Shown: positions 19,806 to 28,504, counted from the stretch's first letter. The stretch: 42,015 bases of DNA from Azospirillum isscasi (GCF_030849505.1 NZ_JAUJFI010000032.1:1-42015); one strand, 5' to 3'. Program-made: numbers and translations. The notes: generated by a model from the letters alone, not told the origin.

Positions 19806-20006
19806 ATGCTGCAGTTCACCGTTCCCGGCATGACGTGCGGCGGATGCGCCAACGCCATCCGCAAGTCCCTGGCTGCCGTCCCCGGCATCACGGCCATCCA
19901 GGCCGATCCGCCCGACCGACGCCTTGCCGTCGAGGGCGACGTCGGCGCCGACCTGATCGTTCGTACGCTGGCCGACGCGGGCTACGACGCCACGCCCATC
20001 GCCTGA
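19806..20006 (+). CDS. copZ: CopZ-like copper chaperone (HMA domain)
   Basis: 66-aa single ferredoxin-like HMA domain. The metal site GMTCGGCANAI places the two Cu(I)-binding cysteines at residues 11 and 14. The fold pattern VPGMTC, then IRKSLAAVPGI, then IVRTLADAGYDATPI is complete. It would carry Cu(I) in the cytoplasm and deliver it to CopA, whose own N-terminus lacks an HMA domain. A strong site GGAGGATAACG precedes ATG. It is directly behind a CueR-type promoter and 11 bp before the DUF305 gene, so both are copper-induced together. Confidence 0.93.
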   Translation: MLQFTVPGMTCGGCANAIRKSLAAVPGITAIQADPPDRRLAVEGDVGADLIVRTLADAGYDATPIA

Positions 20007-20017
20007 GGAGACGCACC

Positions 20018-20851
20018 ATGGTGACGAAGAAGAACGCCCTCCTGGGCAGCGCCCTGGCTCTGGTCCTGACGCTCTCCGCGGCGTCGGCGGCCATGGCCGA
20101 CGGCGGCGGCGGCGGGGATTGGCACGAGACCGCCGTCTACGAACTCGCTCTGGTTCCGGGCGGCGCGGCCGACTCCGCAGCCGTGAGGGCCGACCTCGAA
20201 TACGTGACCGGCATGCGCGAGCACCACGCGGGTGCGCTGACGATGTCCGAGGAGTACCTGGCCAAGGGCCGGAACCCGGTGCTGCGGCGCATGGCGGGCG
20301 CCATCATCGCCAACCAGGAGTACGAGATCGCCGTGCTCGACGAGGTGAAGCGCCAGGTCGAGCAGCCCCCGACGGTGCTGGCCGACTTCGGTTCGACCAA
20401 GCTCGTCCGGCGGCCGGTGGCCACCGAGGGGCTGGAGCACCGCCTGTCCTACATCAAGGCGCCGCCGCCGACGGCGTTCGACCTCTGGACGACATCCGGC
20501 GCGGTCGACGAGTACGACGTCCGCTGGGCCAAGGCGATGATCGCGCACCACCAGGGCGCGCTCGACATGGCGCGGGACTACAACACCGACCCGAACGGCG
20601 ATAACAGCTTCCTGCGCACCATGAACTACGACATCGTCCAGGACCAGACCTACGAGATCGGGCTCTTGGAGAGCGTCATTGATCGCTTCCCCGGCGACGC
20701 CAGCGCCATCAAGCTCGACCCGTCCATGGTCCACGGCATGTCCATGCACGGCGCGCACGGCACGATGGACCACGGCGCCATGGGTCATGACCGGATGGAT
20801 CACGGACCCACGGGGCACCGACAAATGGGTCATAAGGGAATGGGCCACTGA
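20018..20851 (+). CDS. periplasmic double DUF305 protein with Met/His-rich tail
   Basis: 277 aa. The signal peptide (LLGSALALVLTLSAASAAMA) is followed by a Gly run. Two tandem DUF305-like units each carry the His-His metal motif: MREHHAGALTMSEEYL and MIAHHQGALDMARDY. Each is followed by a helix with NQEYEI or QDQTYEIG. The C-terminal about 45 residues are Met/His/Gly-rich (VHGMSMHGAHGTMDHG) and could hold several copper ions. DUF305 proteins are ferritin-like four-helix proteins recurrent in copper-resistance loci; exact function is unknown. It follows copZ by 11 bp. Confidence 0.88.
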   Translation: MVTKKNALLGSALALVLTLSAASAAMADGGGGGDWHETAVYELALVPGGAADSAAVRADLEYVTGMREHHAGALTMSEEYLAKGRNPVLRRMAGAIIANQEYEIAVLDEVKRQVEQPPTVLADFGSTKLVRRPVATEGLEHRLSYIKAPPPTAFDLWTTSGAVDEYDVRWAKAMIAHHQGALDMARDYNTDPNGDNSFLRTMNYDIVQDQTYEIGLLESVIDRFPGDASAIKLDPSMVHGMSMHGAHGTMDHGAMGHDRMDHGPTGHRQMGHKGMGH

Positions 20852-20987
20852 TCCGGTATAGGATGTCCGGCAACGATCATGCTGGTAGCGTTTCTTGCCA
20901 CCGCTCTTCTGCTGCGATGGAAGGCACGAGCACGATGGATCGCATCGAACGCGAGAACAGTTGGCTGTCCTCATCAGGGAGTGCGAC

Positions 20988-21191
20988 ATGCGCACCAATA
21001 TCGACATCAATGATGCTCTGATTGCCGAGGCGATGGCGGCCACTGGACTGACCACGAAGGAGGCCGTCGTCGAGGAGGCGCTTCGCCGCTTGATCCGCCT
21101 CAAGCAGGAGGAGAAGACGCTGGCGCTCCACGGTACTATCGACTGGCAAGGCGACCTGGAGGCGAGCCGCCCAGGTCGCAGAGACGACTGA
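20988..21191 (+). CDS. VapB-type antitoxin (ribbon-helix-helix), orphan
   Basis: 67 aa. MRTNIDINDALIAEAMAA followed by TGLTTKEAVVEEALRRLI is the pattern of the VapB antitoxin family (DUF2191): an N-terminal DNA-binding strand-helix-helix and a C-terminal toxin-binding tail. GGGAG precedes ATG. Normally a VapC PIN-domain RNase gene overlaps its stop codon. Here the next frame (from 21188) reads only LIVVGGQ and stops, and the following gene is on the other strand, so the toxin is absent or reduced to its first few codons. It marks the left border of the transposition genes. Confidence 0.75.
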   Translation: MRTNIDINDALIAEAMAATGLTTKEAVVEEALRRLIRLKQEEKTLALHGTIDWQGDLEASRPGRRDD

Positions 21192-21235
21192 TCGTCGTGG
21201 GCGGCCAGTAGGCGGAGCAACGGCGGGGCGGGCGC

Positions 21236-22288
21236 TCAGCACCGCAGCGTCCGTTCCGCCTTGGCTCCGGCGACCAGCGCGCGCCGGACCAGTGCGGCAA
21301 GCTGGCGGGCCTGCAGGCGCCCGCGGACGAACCCCTCGCGCATCGCGTCCAGCGCCGTTGGGTCGATCTCCGGCAGCACCGCCACGGCGCACTCGTAGTC
21401 GTCCGCCGCGTCGGCCAGGCATCCCGCGAACAGCGCGTCGAAGTCGCGCGCCCGCGGAGACCCGACCTCGACCACCGCCAGCCGGAACATCAGGACCGCC
21501 GGGATCGCCCCCGTGTCGTTCGCCGTCAGCAGCCACACGACGCGCGACAGGTCGACGGGGACGGCCAGCGCCTCGTCCGGCCAGCGCCGGGCCGAGGACG
21601 GCTCGAGCATCGACAGCAGCGTGTGGTGCAACCGGCCGTTCCGGTCGCTGCCGCCCGCCTTGTCCACTTCGTCCACCAGAACCAACGGGTTCGCCATCCC
21701 GTCCCGGAGCATGAGGAGGATCGGCAGGGACGGCCTCACCGTTCCCCAGCCTCGGGCGGTGCCCTGGAGAAGCCGGTTGTCCGACGCCCCCGCTGCGTTG
21801 ACCACGCCCATCGGCGGTCCGCCGAGCCGGGACAGGCGGTGGACGAACCGCGTCTTCCCGACGCCGGGCGGACCGGTGAGCAGCAACGGGCGGGACAGCC
21901 CGAAGAAGGTCCGGCCGCAGCGGGCGCCGAGCAGGAGGTCGTCGTGGACGCGCTCGACCACCGCGCCGAACCACGGGAACTCCCGTTCCAGAGCGGCGCA
22001 CAGGTCGTCCGGGTCGGGTGCCGGGGCCAGCGGAACCTCGCCGTCGAGCGTCGTCCTGATCCCGTCCAGGATGGGCTTGAAGTCGCGGTCCCCGGTGGGC
22101 GGCGGGCTGGCCAGAAGCACGCGCATGGCCGGGCCGTCCTGACGGTCCTCCTCGCTCCCCACGGCGTCCGCCGTTTTCTCGGTCGCAGGGGGCGCCAGCA
22201 AAATGTCGAGACCGAGCCCGGCAGCGATGTCGGCCGGGTCGGCGAACCGGGACAGGCGCACGCGGAGGCGCTCCAACCTGGCCTTCAA
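21236..22288 (-). CDS. Lon-like AAA+ ATPase encoded at the end of the transposition operon
   Basis: 350 aa if TTG 22288, which overlaps the previous stop, is the start. The first about 95 residues have no recognised fold. The AAA+ module carries Walker A GPPGVGKT (139-146), Walker B LVLVDEVDK (202-210) and a Lon-type sensor 1 and arginine-finger block, LLTANDTGAIPAVLMFRL. A helical lid follows, ending in KAERTLRC. There is no protease, zinc or DNA-binding domain after the ATPase, so it is not a Lon protease. It is distinct from TnsC, encoded three genes upstream. Its tight coupling to tniQ and the 141-aa gene suggests a role in transposition, target choice or remodelling of the transposase complex; this is inference. 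It could instead be co-transcribed cargo. Confidence 0.8.
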   Translation of the reverse strand: MKARLERLRVRLSRFADPADIAAGLGLDILLAPPATEKTADAVGSEEDRQDGPAMRVLLASPPPTGDRDFKPILDGIRTTLDGEVPLAPAPDPDDLCAALEREFPWFGAVVERVHDDLLLGARCGRTFFGLSRPLLLTGPPGVGKTRFVHRLSRLGGPPMGVVNAAGASDNRLLQGTARGWGTVRPSLPILLMLRDGMANPLVLVDEVDKAGGSDRNGRLHHTLLSMLEPSSARRWPDEALAVPVDLSRVVWLLTANDTGAIPAVLMFRLAVVEVGSPRARDFDALFAGCLADAADDYECAVAVLPEIDPTALDAMREGFVRGRLQARQLAALVRRALVAGAKAERTLRC

Positions 22289-22710
22289 TGCGGCTTCGGC
22301 CGTGTTTCGTCGGATCCGGCGTCGTCCGGGGGGTGTTGGACATCCCGGTGAAGGCGCATCGTGAGAACCAGGTCGGCGAGGGGGACGGCGCGCGACGCCA
22401 GCACGAGACAGCCGTTCTCGATCTCCGGCCAGCGGTCCTGGTCGCCGGGGAGGCCCCACGTCTCCCTGACCAGCGGGAAGAGGAGCATCCATGCCCACGG
22501 GTCTCCGCTTTCGCATCGGGGAAGGAGGGAGGCGAGGGTGTCCCGAGTGGGCACGGACACCTCGGTCAGTCTGGCGCGCGCTTCGGCGACCAGCGCCGCC
22601 CGCAGGCGGGCCTGCGCGTCGGCGGATGGCCGTCGGTCGCGCCAAAGCCGAAGCGGATCCTCGTCTTCCGCGCCGCCCGTGCCCTTGGAAGCATCGAACT
22701 CGTCCGTCAT
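22285..22710 (-). CDS. 141-aa protein of unknown function between tniQ and the AAA+ gene
   Basis: The ATG at 22710 overlaps the tniQ stop (ATGA), and its own TGA overlaps the next TTG start. The sequence is acidic at the start (TDEFDASKGTGGAEDEDPLR), then mostly helical: AQARLRAALVAEARARLTE, DTLASLLPRCESGDPWAWML, and LPGDQDRWPEIENGCLVLA. No signal peptide, membrane segment or known motif is visible. The same reading frame continues upstream into tniQ, so a frameshifted tniQ transcript would read through in this frame. Translational coupling on both sides argues for joint function with TniQ and the AAA+ ATPase, for example as an adaptor between them, but there is no direct evidence. Confidence 0.7.
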   Translation of the reverse strand: MTDEFDASKGTGGAEDEDPLRLWRDRRPSADAQARLRAALVAEARARLTEVSVPTRDTLASLLPRCESGDPWAWMLLFPLVRETWGLPGDQDRWPEIENGCLVLASRAVPLADLVLTMRLHRDVQHPPDDAGSDETRPKPH

Positions 22711-24573
22711 TCCGGTCTCCCTGAAGCGCCGGAAAGGGCGTCCCGCACTTCGGCGCGCGGGAACAGGTATTGGCGGGCGCCGTCCACGGACGGGCCGCAG
22801 ACGGGCGCCACGCCCATCGCGATGATGTCGAGGGCGAGCTTCCTGGAGCGGCCGAGCGCCCCGGCGCTGCGGAGTTCGGACGCCGTGACGTACCGTTCCC
22901 GGAACGCGTCGATCGCTTCCGTGGTGACCCGGCGCCCCGTCTCGGCGCGCTTGCCCGGAACGAGCACGGTGGGCAGCAGACCGCGCCGCACCCATTGGTA
23001 GGCGACCTCCTGCTTCACGCCGAGTGTCCTGGCGGCTCCGTTCACCGACAGCGTCCCCCGTTTCTCGGCGGCCATGGCCTTCTGCAGCGCGACGGCATCC
23101 TCCCGGCGGAAGGCGAGCCGGGCCAAGCCCCGCTTGCCCGCCGTCAGGGCGGCGGGGCGCAGGCGACCGTCGAGGACGACCCGAAGCACCTGCTCCATCC
23201 CGAGACCGAGTCCGGAGAGCATGCGGGCGACCGTCGGCAGGCCGATCAGACGCCCTCCGCCCCGCCTGCGGACGACCGCCGCGTCGAAGCGGCGAACGAA
23301 GGTTTCCAGGTCGGCGACCGCCCACACGGGACGGCCGAACAGGTCGGCGGCCAGGGCCCATGCCGGTGGGGGCAGGACGTCCGCGCCCGGCACCGGAAGC
23401 GGCAACAGGTCCGTGTCCCGGAGTTCGACGAAGGTCCGCTTGCCCATGCCGAACAGGTGCCAGGCGGCGTCCTGATCGACGAGGCGGGCCATCTCCGCCT
23501 TGAGCGTGCGGACCACCGAGGCCCGCAGCAGGACGGGCGCCCCCTTGCCGCCGCCGCCCGCGAGGGCCAGCCCGTGCCGGTCGACGAGGCGGCGCAGCGT
23601 CTCGAAAGCCACATTCGGCAGGCGGGCGGCCCGCATCAGCGTCATGCCGGTGTGTTCCGGCGGCGCCTCGGCGCGCCTGCGGAGGGCGACCAGCGCCCGG
23701 GTGGCGAGTTCCGGCCGGGCGGCCACGTGGTCGGCGAACGCCTTCAGGGCGACGCGTCCGTAGGTCTGGTCCCCGATGTCGGACAGCCAGTCGTGCAGCC
23801 TGCCGAACTCCTTGGCGATTCCGTAGCGCCCCTTGCGTTCCGACGCGCGGGTCCGCAGGCGCTCCAGGAGGCCGTGGAACGAGGACGGCCAGTCCGCGCA
23901 CGCCCGCCACCCGGCGTCGAACAGGAGGTGCGCGCGCTCGGGATGGAGCCGGGCGAAGGAGACCGCGTTGCGGCTTCGCCTGTCCCCGGAAGCCATGCCT
24001 CCGAACGCGTACACCAGGGCGAGCACGCCGCCGACCCCGACCTGCGCGGCCAACCCCTCCAGACGATCGGGCGGCGTGTGCAGCAGGCGGTGGACGGCCG
24101 CGGCACCGGCGAGCTCGCCCTCGGGAACGGATTCCCCCCTCATCCCGGCGCAGATCATGGCCGCAACGGCACGCCGAGGGTGAAGGCACCTTCCAGGACA
24201 GGGGCTTGCCGCAGCCCGGGCAGCGGTCCACCAGCCGGACTTGGTGGACCACGCAGACCGTCGTCAGGCTCATGTCCCACACGGCCCTGTGGTGGTTGCT
24301 CTCCGTCAGGCATCTCGGGCAAACCATGCGGCGGCGCGGGTTCACGAAATGGCCCCGGACACGGTGACCGAGCATCCGCAGGTCGCCGTCCGGCCCGGCG
24401 TAGGACATCGCCGCGGCGGCGAGGTCCATGTGCCCCATCCCGCAGGTGTCCAGGAGCCGCGACGGGGTTCCCAGCGCGTTCTCGGCCGCCATCCGCAGCA
24501 GCAGGCCGGGCAGGCTCTCGTCCGGTTCCGGACGGACCCGGAGAGGAAGGCGGGGCGGATCGTCACGCCGCAT
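22707..24573 (-). pseudogene. tniQ: tniQ/tnsD-like target-selection gene with a one-base frameshift
   Basis: TniQ/TnsD proteins bind the target site and recruit TnsC. ATG 24573 overlaps the tnsC stop by 11 bp. The N-terminal 145 residues form the TniQ zinc region: CPRCLTESNHH (C85, C88), TTVCVVHQ (C107, H110), DRCPGCGKPL (C118, C121) and ACRCGHDL (C135, C137). At a run of six G on the minus strand (plus strand 24134-24139) the frame changes by one base. In the shifted frame the protein continues as ESVPEGELAGAAAVHRLLHT and onward to 22707, including a helix-turn-helix-like block (NGAARTLGVKQEVAYQWVRRG). With five G the frame would be continuous, about 621 aa. The unshifted frame runs on as Arg-rich nonsense. 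This may be a real mutation, a sequencing error or recoding. Confidence 0.8.
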
Positions 24574-25477
24574 CGTCGCCTCCCCGGGGCTTGCGGCTCC
24601 GGCGCGCGACCTCGTCCCGGAGACGCGGGACGAGCGCCTCGTTCCGTTCGGCGGGACGCACCGGTCTTATGGACGGCACGCGAAACGGATTGACCAGCCG
24701 CCGGTCCTCCCGGACGCGCAACCAATCCGTGGCCTCGGCGAGCAGTTCATGGGACAGGCAGGGAAGTTCGCGCCGGAGCGCGGTGTCGTAGCTTCCGGGC
24801 CTGGAAGCGCCGGGCAGTTCGAGCGCGTGCTCCAGGGCGTTGAGCACCACCCGGAACTCGGTCCGTTGCCGCTCGTCCTCCCAGTCGTAGGAGGGCAGGT
24901 ACACCTCGCCCTCGCAACGGCGCCTGAGTTGGGGGTTGCTGGCGACGATGCGGTCGGCGTAGGGCTGCCCGGCCAGGACGAAGGGGCAGATGTTCGCGTT
25001 GAGCATCCCCTTGATCCACTCCGCGGCGTCGTAGGCGATCTTGTGGGTGCTGGAGTGGATGAGGTGATGGATCTCGTCGAGGATCACGAGCTCCACGCCG
25101 AGCTTGCGGAGCAGGCCCTGGACGCGCACGGTCATCTCGACCTGGTTCCCCCGGGACGGGACGAGGTCGCCGAGCGTGGCCAGCATCGTGCTGGCGAGGG
25201 ACCGCAGGGTCGCCTCCGCCGGGACATCGAGTTGGAGGATTGGGCGCCGATCCCGGAGCTCCTCCGCCGTGTCGGGATGCCGAAGCGCGTATCGCTTCAG
25301 GACTGTCGATTTGCCCGCCCCTTGAAGGCCGGTGAGGAGAAGACACCGGGCCTCCAGCCCGGTGCCGTGGTTCTCGTGCAGGCATTGGATGCGCTCGGTG
25401 GCCTCGCGCGTCCGTTCCGTGTCGGCGAACACGTTCTTCAGCTTGAACAGACGACGGACGCGGTCATTTCTGTTCAT
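24563..25477 (-). CDS. tnsC: TnsC/TniB-like AAA+ transposition regulator
   Basis: 304 aa. It has Walker A GLQGAGKST (50-58) and Walker B ELVILDEIHHLI (129-140), followed by the TnsC/TniB-type stretch KGMLNANICPFVLAGQPYAD and QLRRRCEGEVYLPSYDW. TnsC forms an ATP-bound filament on target DNA and connects TniQ/TnsD to the TnsAB transposase. ATG 25477 overlaps the tnsB end by 14 bp, and its stop overlaps tniQ by 11 bp, so the four are translationally coupled. Its length is nearer TniB (about 300 aa) than E. coli TnsC (555 aa). The gene is intact, unlike both neighbours. Confidence 0.9.
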   Translation of the reverse strand: MNRNDRVRRLFKLKNVFADTERTREATERIQCLHENHGTGLEARCLLLTGLQGAGKSTVLKRYALRHPDTAEELRDRRPILQLDVPAEATLRSLASTMLATLGDLVPSRGNQVEMTVRVQGLLRKLGVELVILDEIHHLIHSSTHKIAYDAAEWIKGMLNANICPFVLAGQPYADRIVASNPQLRRRCEGEVYLPSYDWEDERQRTEFRVVLNALEHALELPGASRPGSYDTALRRELPCLSHELLAEATDWLRVREDRRLVNPFRVPSIRPVRPAERNEALVPRLRDEVARRSRKPRGGDDAA

Positions 25478-27106
25478 CGCCGTCCCCCATGTCCCGGATG
25501 GTGTCCGATCGGACGCCAAGGCGGCGCGCCTCGGCGTCCAGGTCGAGGTCGTCCTCGGGCGGCGGGACCAGGGTGTCGCCGACGGTAGCGTCCGGCGCGG
25601 CCGCAGCGTCCTGTACCGGCATGTCCGTGCCGTCGAGGAACTCCTCGGTGACCGACCGCAGGGAGTGGCCGGGCGCCCCGGCTTGTTGCTGAATTTCACG
25701 GTGGGTCGGCTTGAAGGTGTGGCGCGCGATGGCGCGACGCTCCCGCTGGGTGCCCTTGCCCTGCCGCTCGCGCCCGTACTCCATGATGTAGACCAGGGCC
25801 TTGGCGATGTCCGCGTCGCTGGAGAACCGGTCGGGGGTGTTGCGGACCAGGGCGCGGGCGACCTTGTACTGGTGCAGGGTGACGCCCGCGGCGATTCCGC
25901 GTTGGGACGTGTCGACCTCGACCGGGAAGAACTCGCCGGTCTCGAAGTCCTGCACCCTGATGGCCCCAAAGTCGCCGGGGTCGATCTGGACACGGAATTC
26001 CTTAGGGGCGTTCGGGGCGATGCGGACCTTCGCCAACCGCGCGCTGTTGTACCGCAGCCCGAGGAATTCGATGCCGTACTTGTGCGGAACGCGGAACTCG
26101 GTCAGTGACAGGATCGAGAACAGGCGCTCGCGGCTCGGAGGCGGCACGATCCCGTGGACGCGCGCGCTGTTCTCCCATACCTGCCGCGGGCAGCGCCCGT
26201 CGGAGCGGCGGTGCGGGCTGACCGCGTAGACATCGGCGATCCACTTGTGGAGGAGCATGGTGAGCTCCTCGAGCGTGATCAGGGAGACCTGATCGGGCTG
26301 CTTGCGGCGCGCGCGCCTGTAATAGTCGGCGAAGCGGGCGCTCGACGCTGAGCGGCACTGGGTCTGGAGGGTCTGGAAGAAACGTTCGAGCCTGCCCTTG
26401 TACCAGGGCTTGGCGACGGGCGTGTACTGGATGTCGGTGGCGAGCAGAAGGCAGGCCGCCATGAAATGCGAAGAACGGAAATCGGAGCCGTTGTCCGGGA
26501 CGATCGTCCGTGGCAGGCCGAAGCACGGCCAATCGTTCTCGATCTGCGGATACGCCTCGCGCATGTAGTCCTTGGGCAGGACGGCGTTGCGCAGGCACTC
26601 GAACGTGGCGAAGATGCTCGGACCGTCGAAGCCGAGGTGGAAGCCGACCGGCATCGTGCTGCAACGGTCGAGAACCACGCTCACCCACGGATGGCCGATC
26701 ATCAGGCCGGTCGCGCCGTCAACGGCAAGCACCCCGGTGTGCTCCGTGTGGTCGATCTCCCAATAATCGTTGATGCGCTCGACGACCGGGCCGGAGCCGA
26801 CCGGCCGGTACAGGGCGTCGGCTTCCTGCTTGCTCCTTCGGGTGGCAACAAGGGTATGCTGGTCGATTCGCCGGTCCCGGAAGCGGTAGAAGGACCGCAC
26901 GTGGGGAAGCTCCGTACGTCGAGATTCCCGACGGCGATCAGGCGGGCGATCTCGGCGTCTGGCAGCCGTTTGTTATCCTTTGTCTCCTCGTCTTGGAAGA
27001 CGGCGCTCCCGTCGGGCGCCCGCATGACGTACCGATGGCGGCGTCCTTGGATCTCGACGATCTGGCCGACGATGAAAGACAGCTTCGGAACGAATGTGCG
27101 TCCCAT
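25464..27106 (-). pseudogene. tnsB: tnsB-like DDE transposase, out of frame and apparently missing its DNA-binding region
   Basis: A good site (GGGAGG) precedes ATG 27106, and the first about 68 residues (FIVGQIVEIQGRRHRYVM to AVGNLDVRSFP) look like a TnsB/TniA N-terminus. Near 26880-26915 (four G at 26903-26906, plus strand) the frame is lost. The downstream frame opens at HVRSFYRFRDRRIDQHT, which in the family directly precedes the catalytic domain. The rve core is intact: D in WEIDHTEHTG, D in TIVPDNGSDF, and E in KPWYKGRLERFF, with 35 residues between the last two. Only about 50 residues separate the join from the first Asp, whereas TnsB and MuA have over 200 residues before it. The helix-turn-helix region therefore seems deleted and the deletion left the gene out of frame. 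The C-terminal part ends acidic (PPPEDDLDLDAEA). Confidence 0.75.
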
Positions 27107-27200
27107 GTCGTCCTCCCTCAAAAAGAAACGGGAGTGTTTTCGGAGATCGGCTCAACGTTGATCTCGAGGCGGACGCGCTTGCGCAGCGCGGCCGCGTAGA

Positions 27201-27788
27201 TCATCCGTCAAAGCGGCACGAGGCGTTCCAAGGGGTCCAGATGAACCCAGTTCGCTCCTCCGGCGGCTCGACCGATCGTCCGGTCAGCACCTCTTTGGCG
27301 TTGTCCAGTCGTGGCTGGAACCTGATCTCGGTCACGGAGACGGTGCCGTAGTGGGTGCCCCGGGCGGTGTAGTACGTGCTCAAGGCGCGGGTGCGCGCGT
27401 CCCTTTCTGGCGTGCTCGTGTCGCCGACGATGTCCACCAGGGCCGACCGGACCTGGTGGGCGTCGATCAGTTCGAGTTTGAAATCGACCGTGTGCTGGCG
27501 GACACGGTGGCCGATTATGAGCGCGACCGGCTTCTGGTGCCGCTGGTAGGACAGCACGTCGGGATCGACCTCAAGCAGGTGCATGAAGTCACGCTCGGCG
27601 TCCCAGCGCCACGGCATGGCGACGCCGTTCTTCAGGCTGGCGACGATGCCTCGGACACTGGTGTTGCGGCGCCGGACTGTCTCGCTGCCATCTTTTGAAG
27701 GCGTGGGTGGGCCACCCGCGTCCGATGCGCCTTGGCTCCTGATCCCGAGGGGATCGTCGCCGAGGGGTGAGAAGTCTGGACTGGTCAT
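27201..27788 (-). CDS. tnsA: TnsA-like endonuclease subunit
   Basis: 195 aa. In Tn7, TnsA cuts the 5' ends of the element while TnsB cuts and joins the 3' ends. The TnsA N-terminal nuclease pattern is visible: E65 in WRWDAERDFMHLLEVDP, the QRHQKPVAL segment, then D102 in RQHTVDFKLEL. The next strand, ALVDIVGD, stands where the family has an acid-x-Lys; here the Lys position is Val121, so cleavage ability is uncertain. ATG 27788 was chosen because GGGGAGA lies 7 bp upstream; a TTG 15 bp upstream is possible. It is first in the operon, with a 94-bp gap before tnsB. The long polar N-terminus (about 45 residues) is unusual. Confidence 0.75.
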   Translation of the reverse strand: MTSPDFSPLGDDPLGIRSQGASDAGGPPTPSKDGSETVRRRNTSVRGIVASLKNGVAMPWRWDAERDFMHLLEVDPDVLSYQRHQKPVALIIGHRVRQHTVDFKLELIDAHQVRSALVDIVGDTSTPERDARTRALSTYYTARGTHYGTVSVTEIRFQPRLDNAKEVLTGRSVEPPEERTGFIWTPWNASCRFDG

Positions 27789-28260
27789 GCGCGTTCTCCC
27801 CAATGGTCAGGGAGGGCCGGACCCAAGGCACAGCCGTCCCCGTCGCCGGAGCGGCGACCCATCTAGGAAGAGGCGCCGCTTTCCGGGCGCAAATCAGGAT
27901 TATGGTCCCAACCGCCAGGAATAAGTATGGGATTTCATCCTATGTCGGAGGCGTGAGGGTTACGCCCCAGGTTAAGCCTGTCGGGAGCGATGGGCTCCTC
28001 CACCGGATAACGGTCTCGGAGGGAGCGCCGGTCTCGCCGCTTCCGTCGACGGGATGCTGCAGCTTGTTCAGAACCCGGGAGACGCTCCGTAACGGGCAAT
28101 CGTTCTCTGGCTTGTGCAGGCTATCCCGTGTCCTTCCTGTGTGCCCGGGAGAGACGGCAGGGATTGCGGCGGATGATTGACGGCGCTGGCAAACAGAACG
28201 ATTTCCCACGGCCCCAATCTATCCTTCCCCTTTCCTCGCCCTGGACCTCGAAGGGGCGCG
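27789..28260. other. leader region between tnsA and the right-end repeats
   Basis: I see no convincing gene on either strand; the short frames present lack ribosome sites and family features. The region should hold the tnsA promoter. An AT-richer patch around 27895-27955 includes the small dyad GGATTTCATCC, a possible operator. Nothing else stands out. Confidence 0.5.
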
Positions 28261-28267
28261 AAAGCAA

Positions 28268-28428
28268 ATGTTGACAACATGCGGGCGACTGCTCCCGCAT
28301 CGTGGAGGGGCACCATGTTGACACGAAAGGGGAAGCGGATTCGCTCAAGGACAGGCGTCGACAGCGGCCGTCCGCAAAAAAGGGGAGCTTGCCCCCTTAA
28401 TCGTCAAAACGCGGAATGTTGACAATCA
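28268..28428. repeat. three TnsB-type binding repeats at the transposon right end
   Basis: The core ATGTTGACA occurs at 28268-28276, 28315-28323 and 28416-28424, all in the same orientation. On the minus strand each reads TGTCAACAT, and the outermost copy reads TGATTGTCAACATTCC inward from the end. The innermost copy is also a perfect dyad, ATGTTG-A-CAACAT. Directly repeated sites of this kind near a TG...CA end are typical Tn7-family TnsB sites. Spacings are 47 and 101 bp. The matching left-end set was not found in the window. Confidence 0.75.
28376..28398 (-). terminator. intrinsic terminator inside the transposon right end
   Basis: Read on the minus strand, AAGGGG and CCCCTT pair around a 7-base loop and are followed by six T. 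It faces transcription entering from the gyrB side and lies between the two outer repeats, so it would insulate tnsA from host read-through. Confidence 0.75.
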
Positions 28429-28504
28429 GTTGGGAGGCTGGTGTGGGCGGTTTTGCAAGGACAGATAATAAGACAAAAGTCCTGAACGCTTCCGCCTTGC
28501 CGAG

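Larger units (their letters stand above)
21212..28428 (-). mobile_element. Tn7-like transposon: transposition module and right end
   Basis: A leftward operon, tnsA-tnsB-tnsC-tniQ plus two accessory genes, ends at a repeat-containing right end. Gene order, overlapping stops and starts, and the DDE + TnsA + AAA + zinc-finger TniQ set define a Tn7-like element. The TnsA-proximal end is the right end, as in Tn7. The left coordinate given here is the edge of the module only. The element should continue left through the copper cargo, but no left-end repeats were found within 1-21,211. The outermost base of the right end is either 28424 or about 28428. Confidence 0.75.

Noticed and set aside
24563..25993. 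A 476-codon frame that would extend tnsC upstream through tnsB
   Set aside because: The extra N-terminal part is Ser/Arg/Thr-rich and lies wholly inside tnsB in another frame; TnsC family similarity begins at ATG 25477.
27767..28209. Short overlapping frames on both strands between tnsA and the right end
   Set aside because: They lack ribosome sites, have no recognisable domain and cover the expected promoter and end region.
21212..28428. CRISPR-associated transposon (CAST)
   Set aside because: tnsA, tnsB, tnsC and tniQ invite this reading, but no cas gene, Cas12k-like frame or regularly spaced repeat array is visible in the window.
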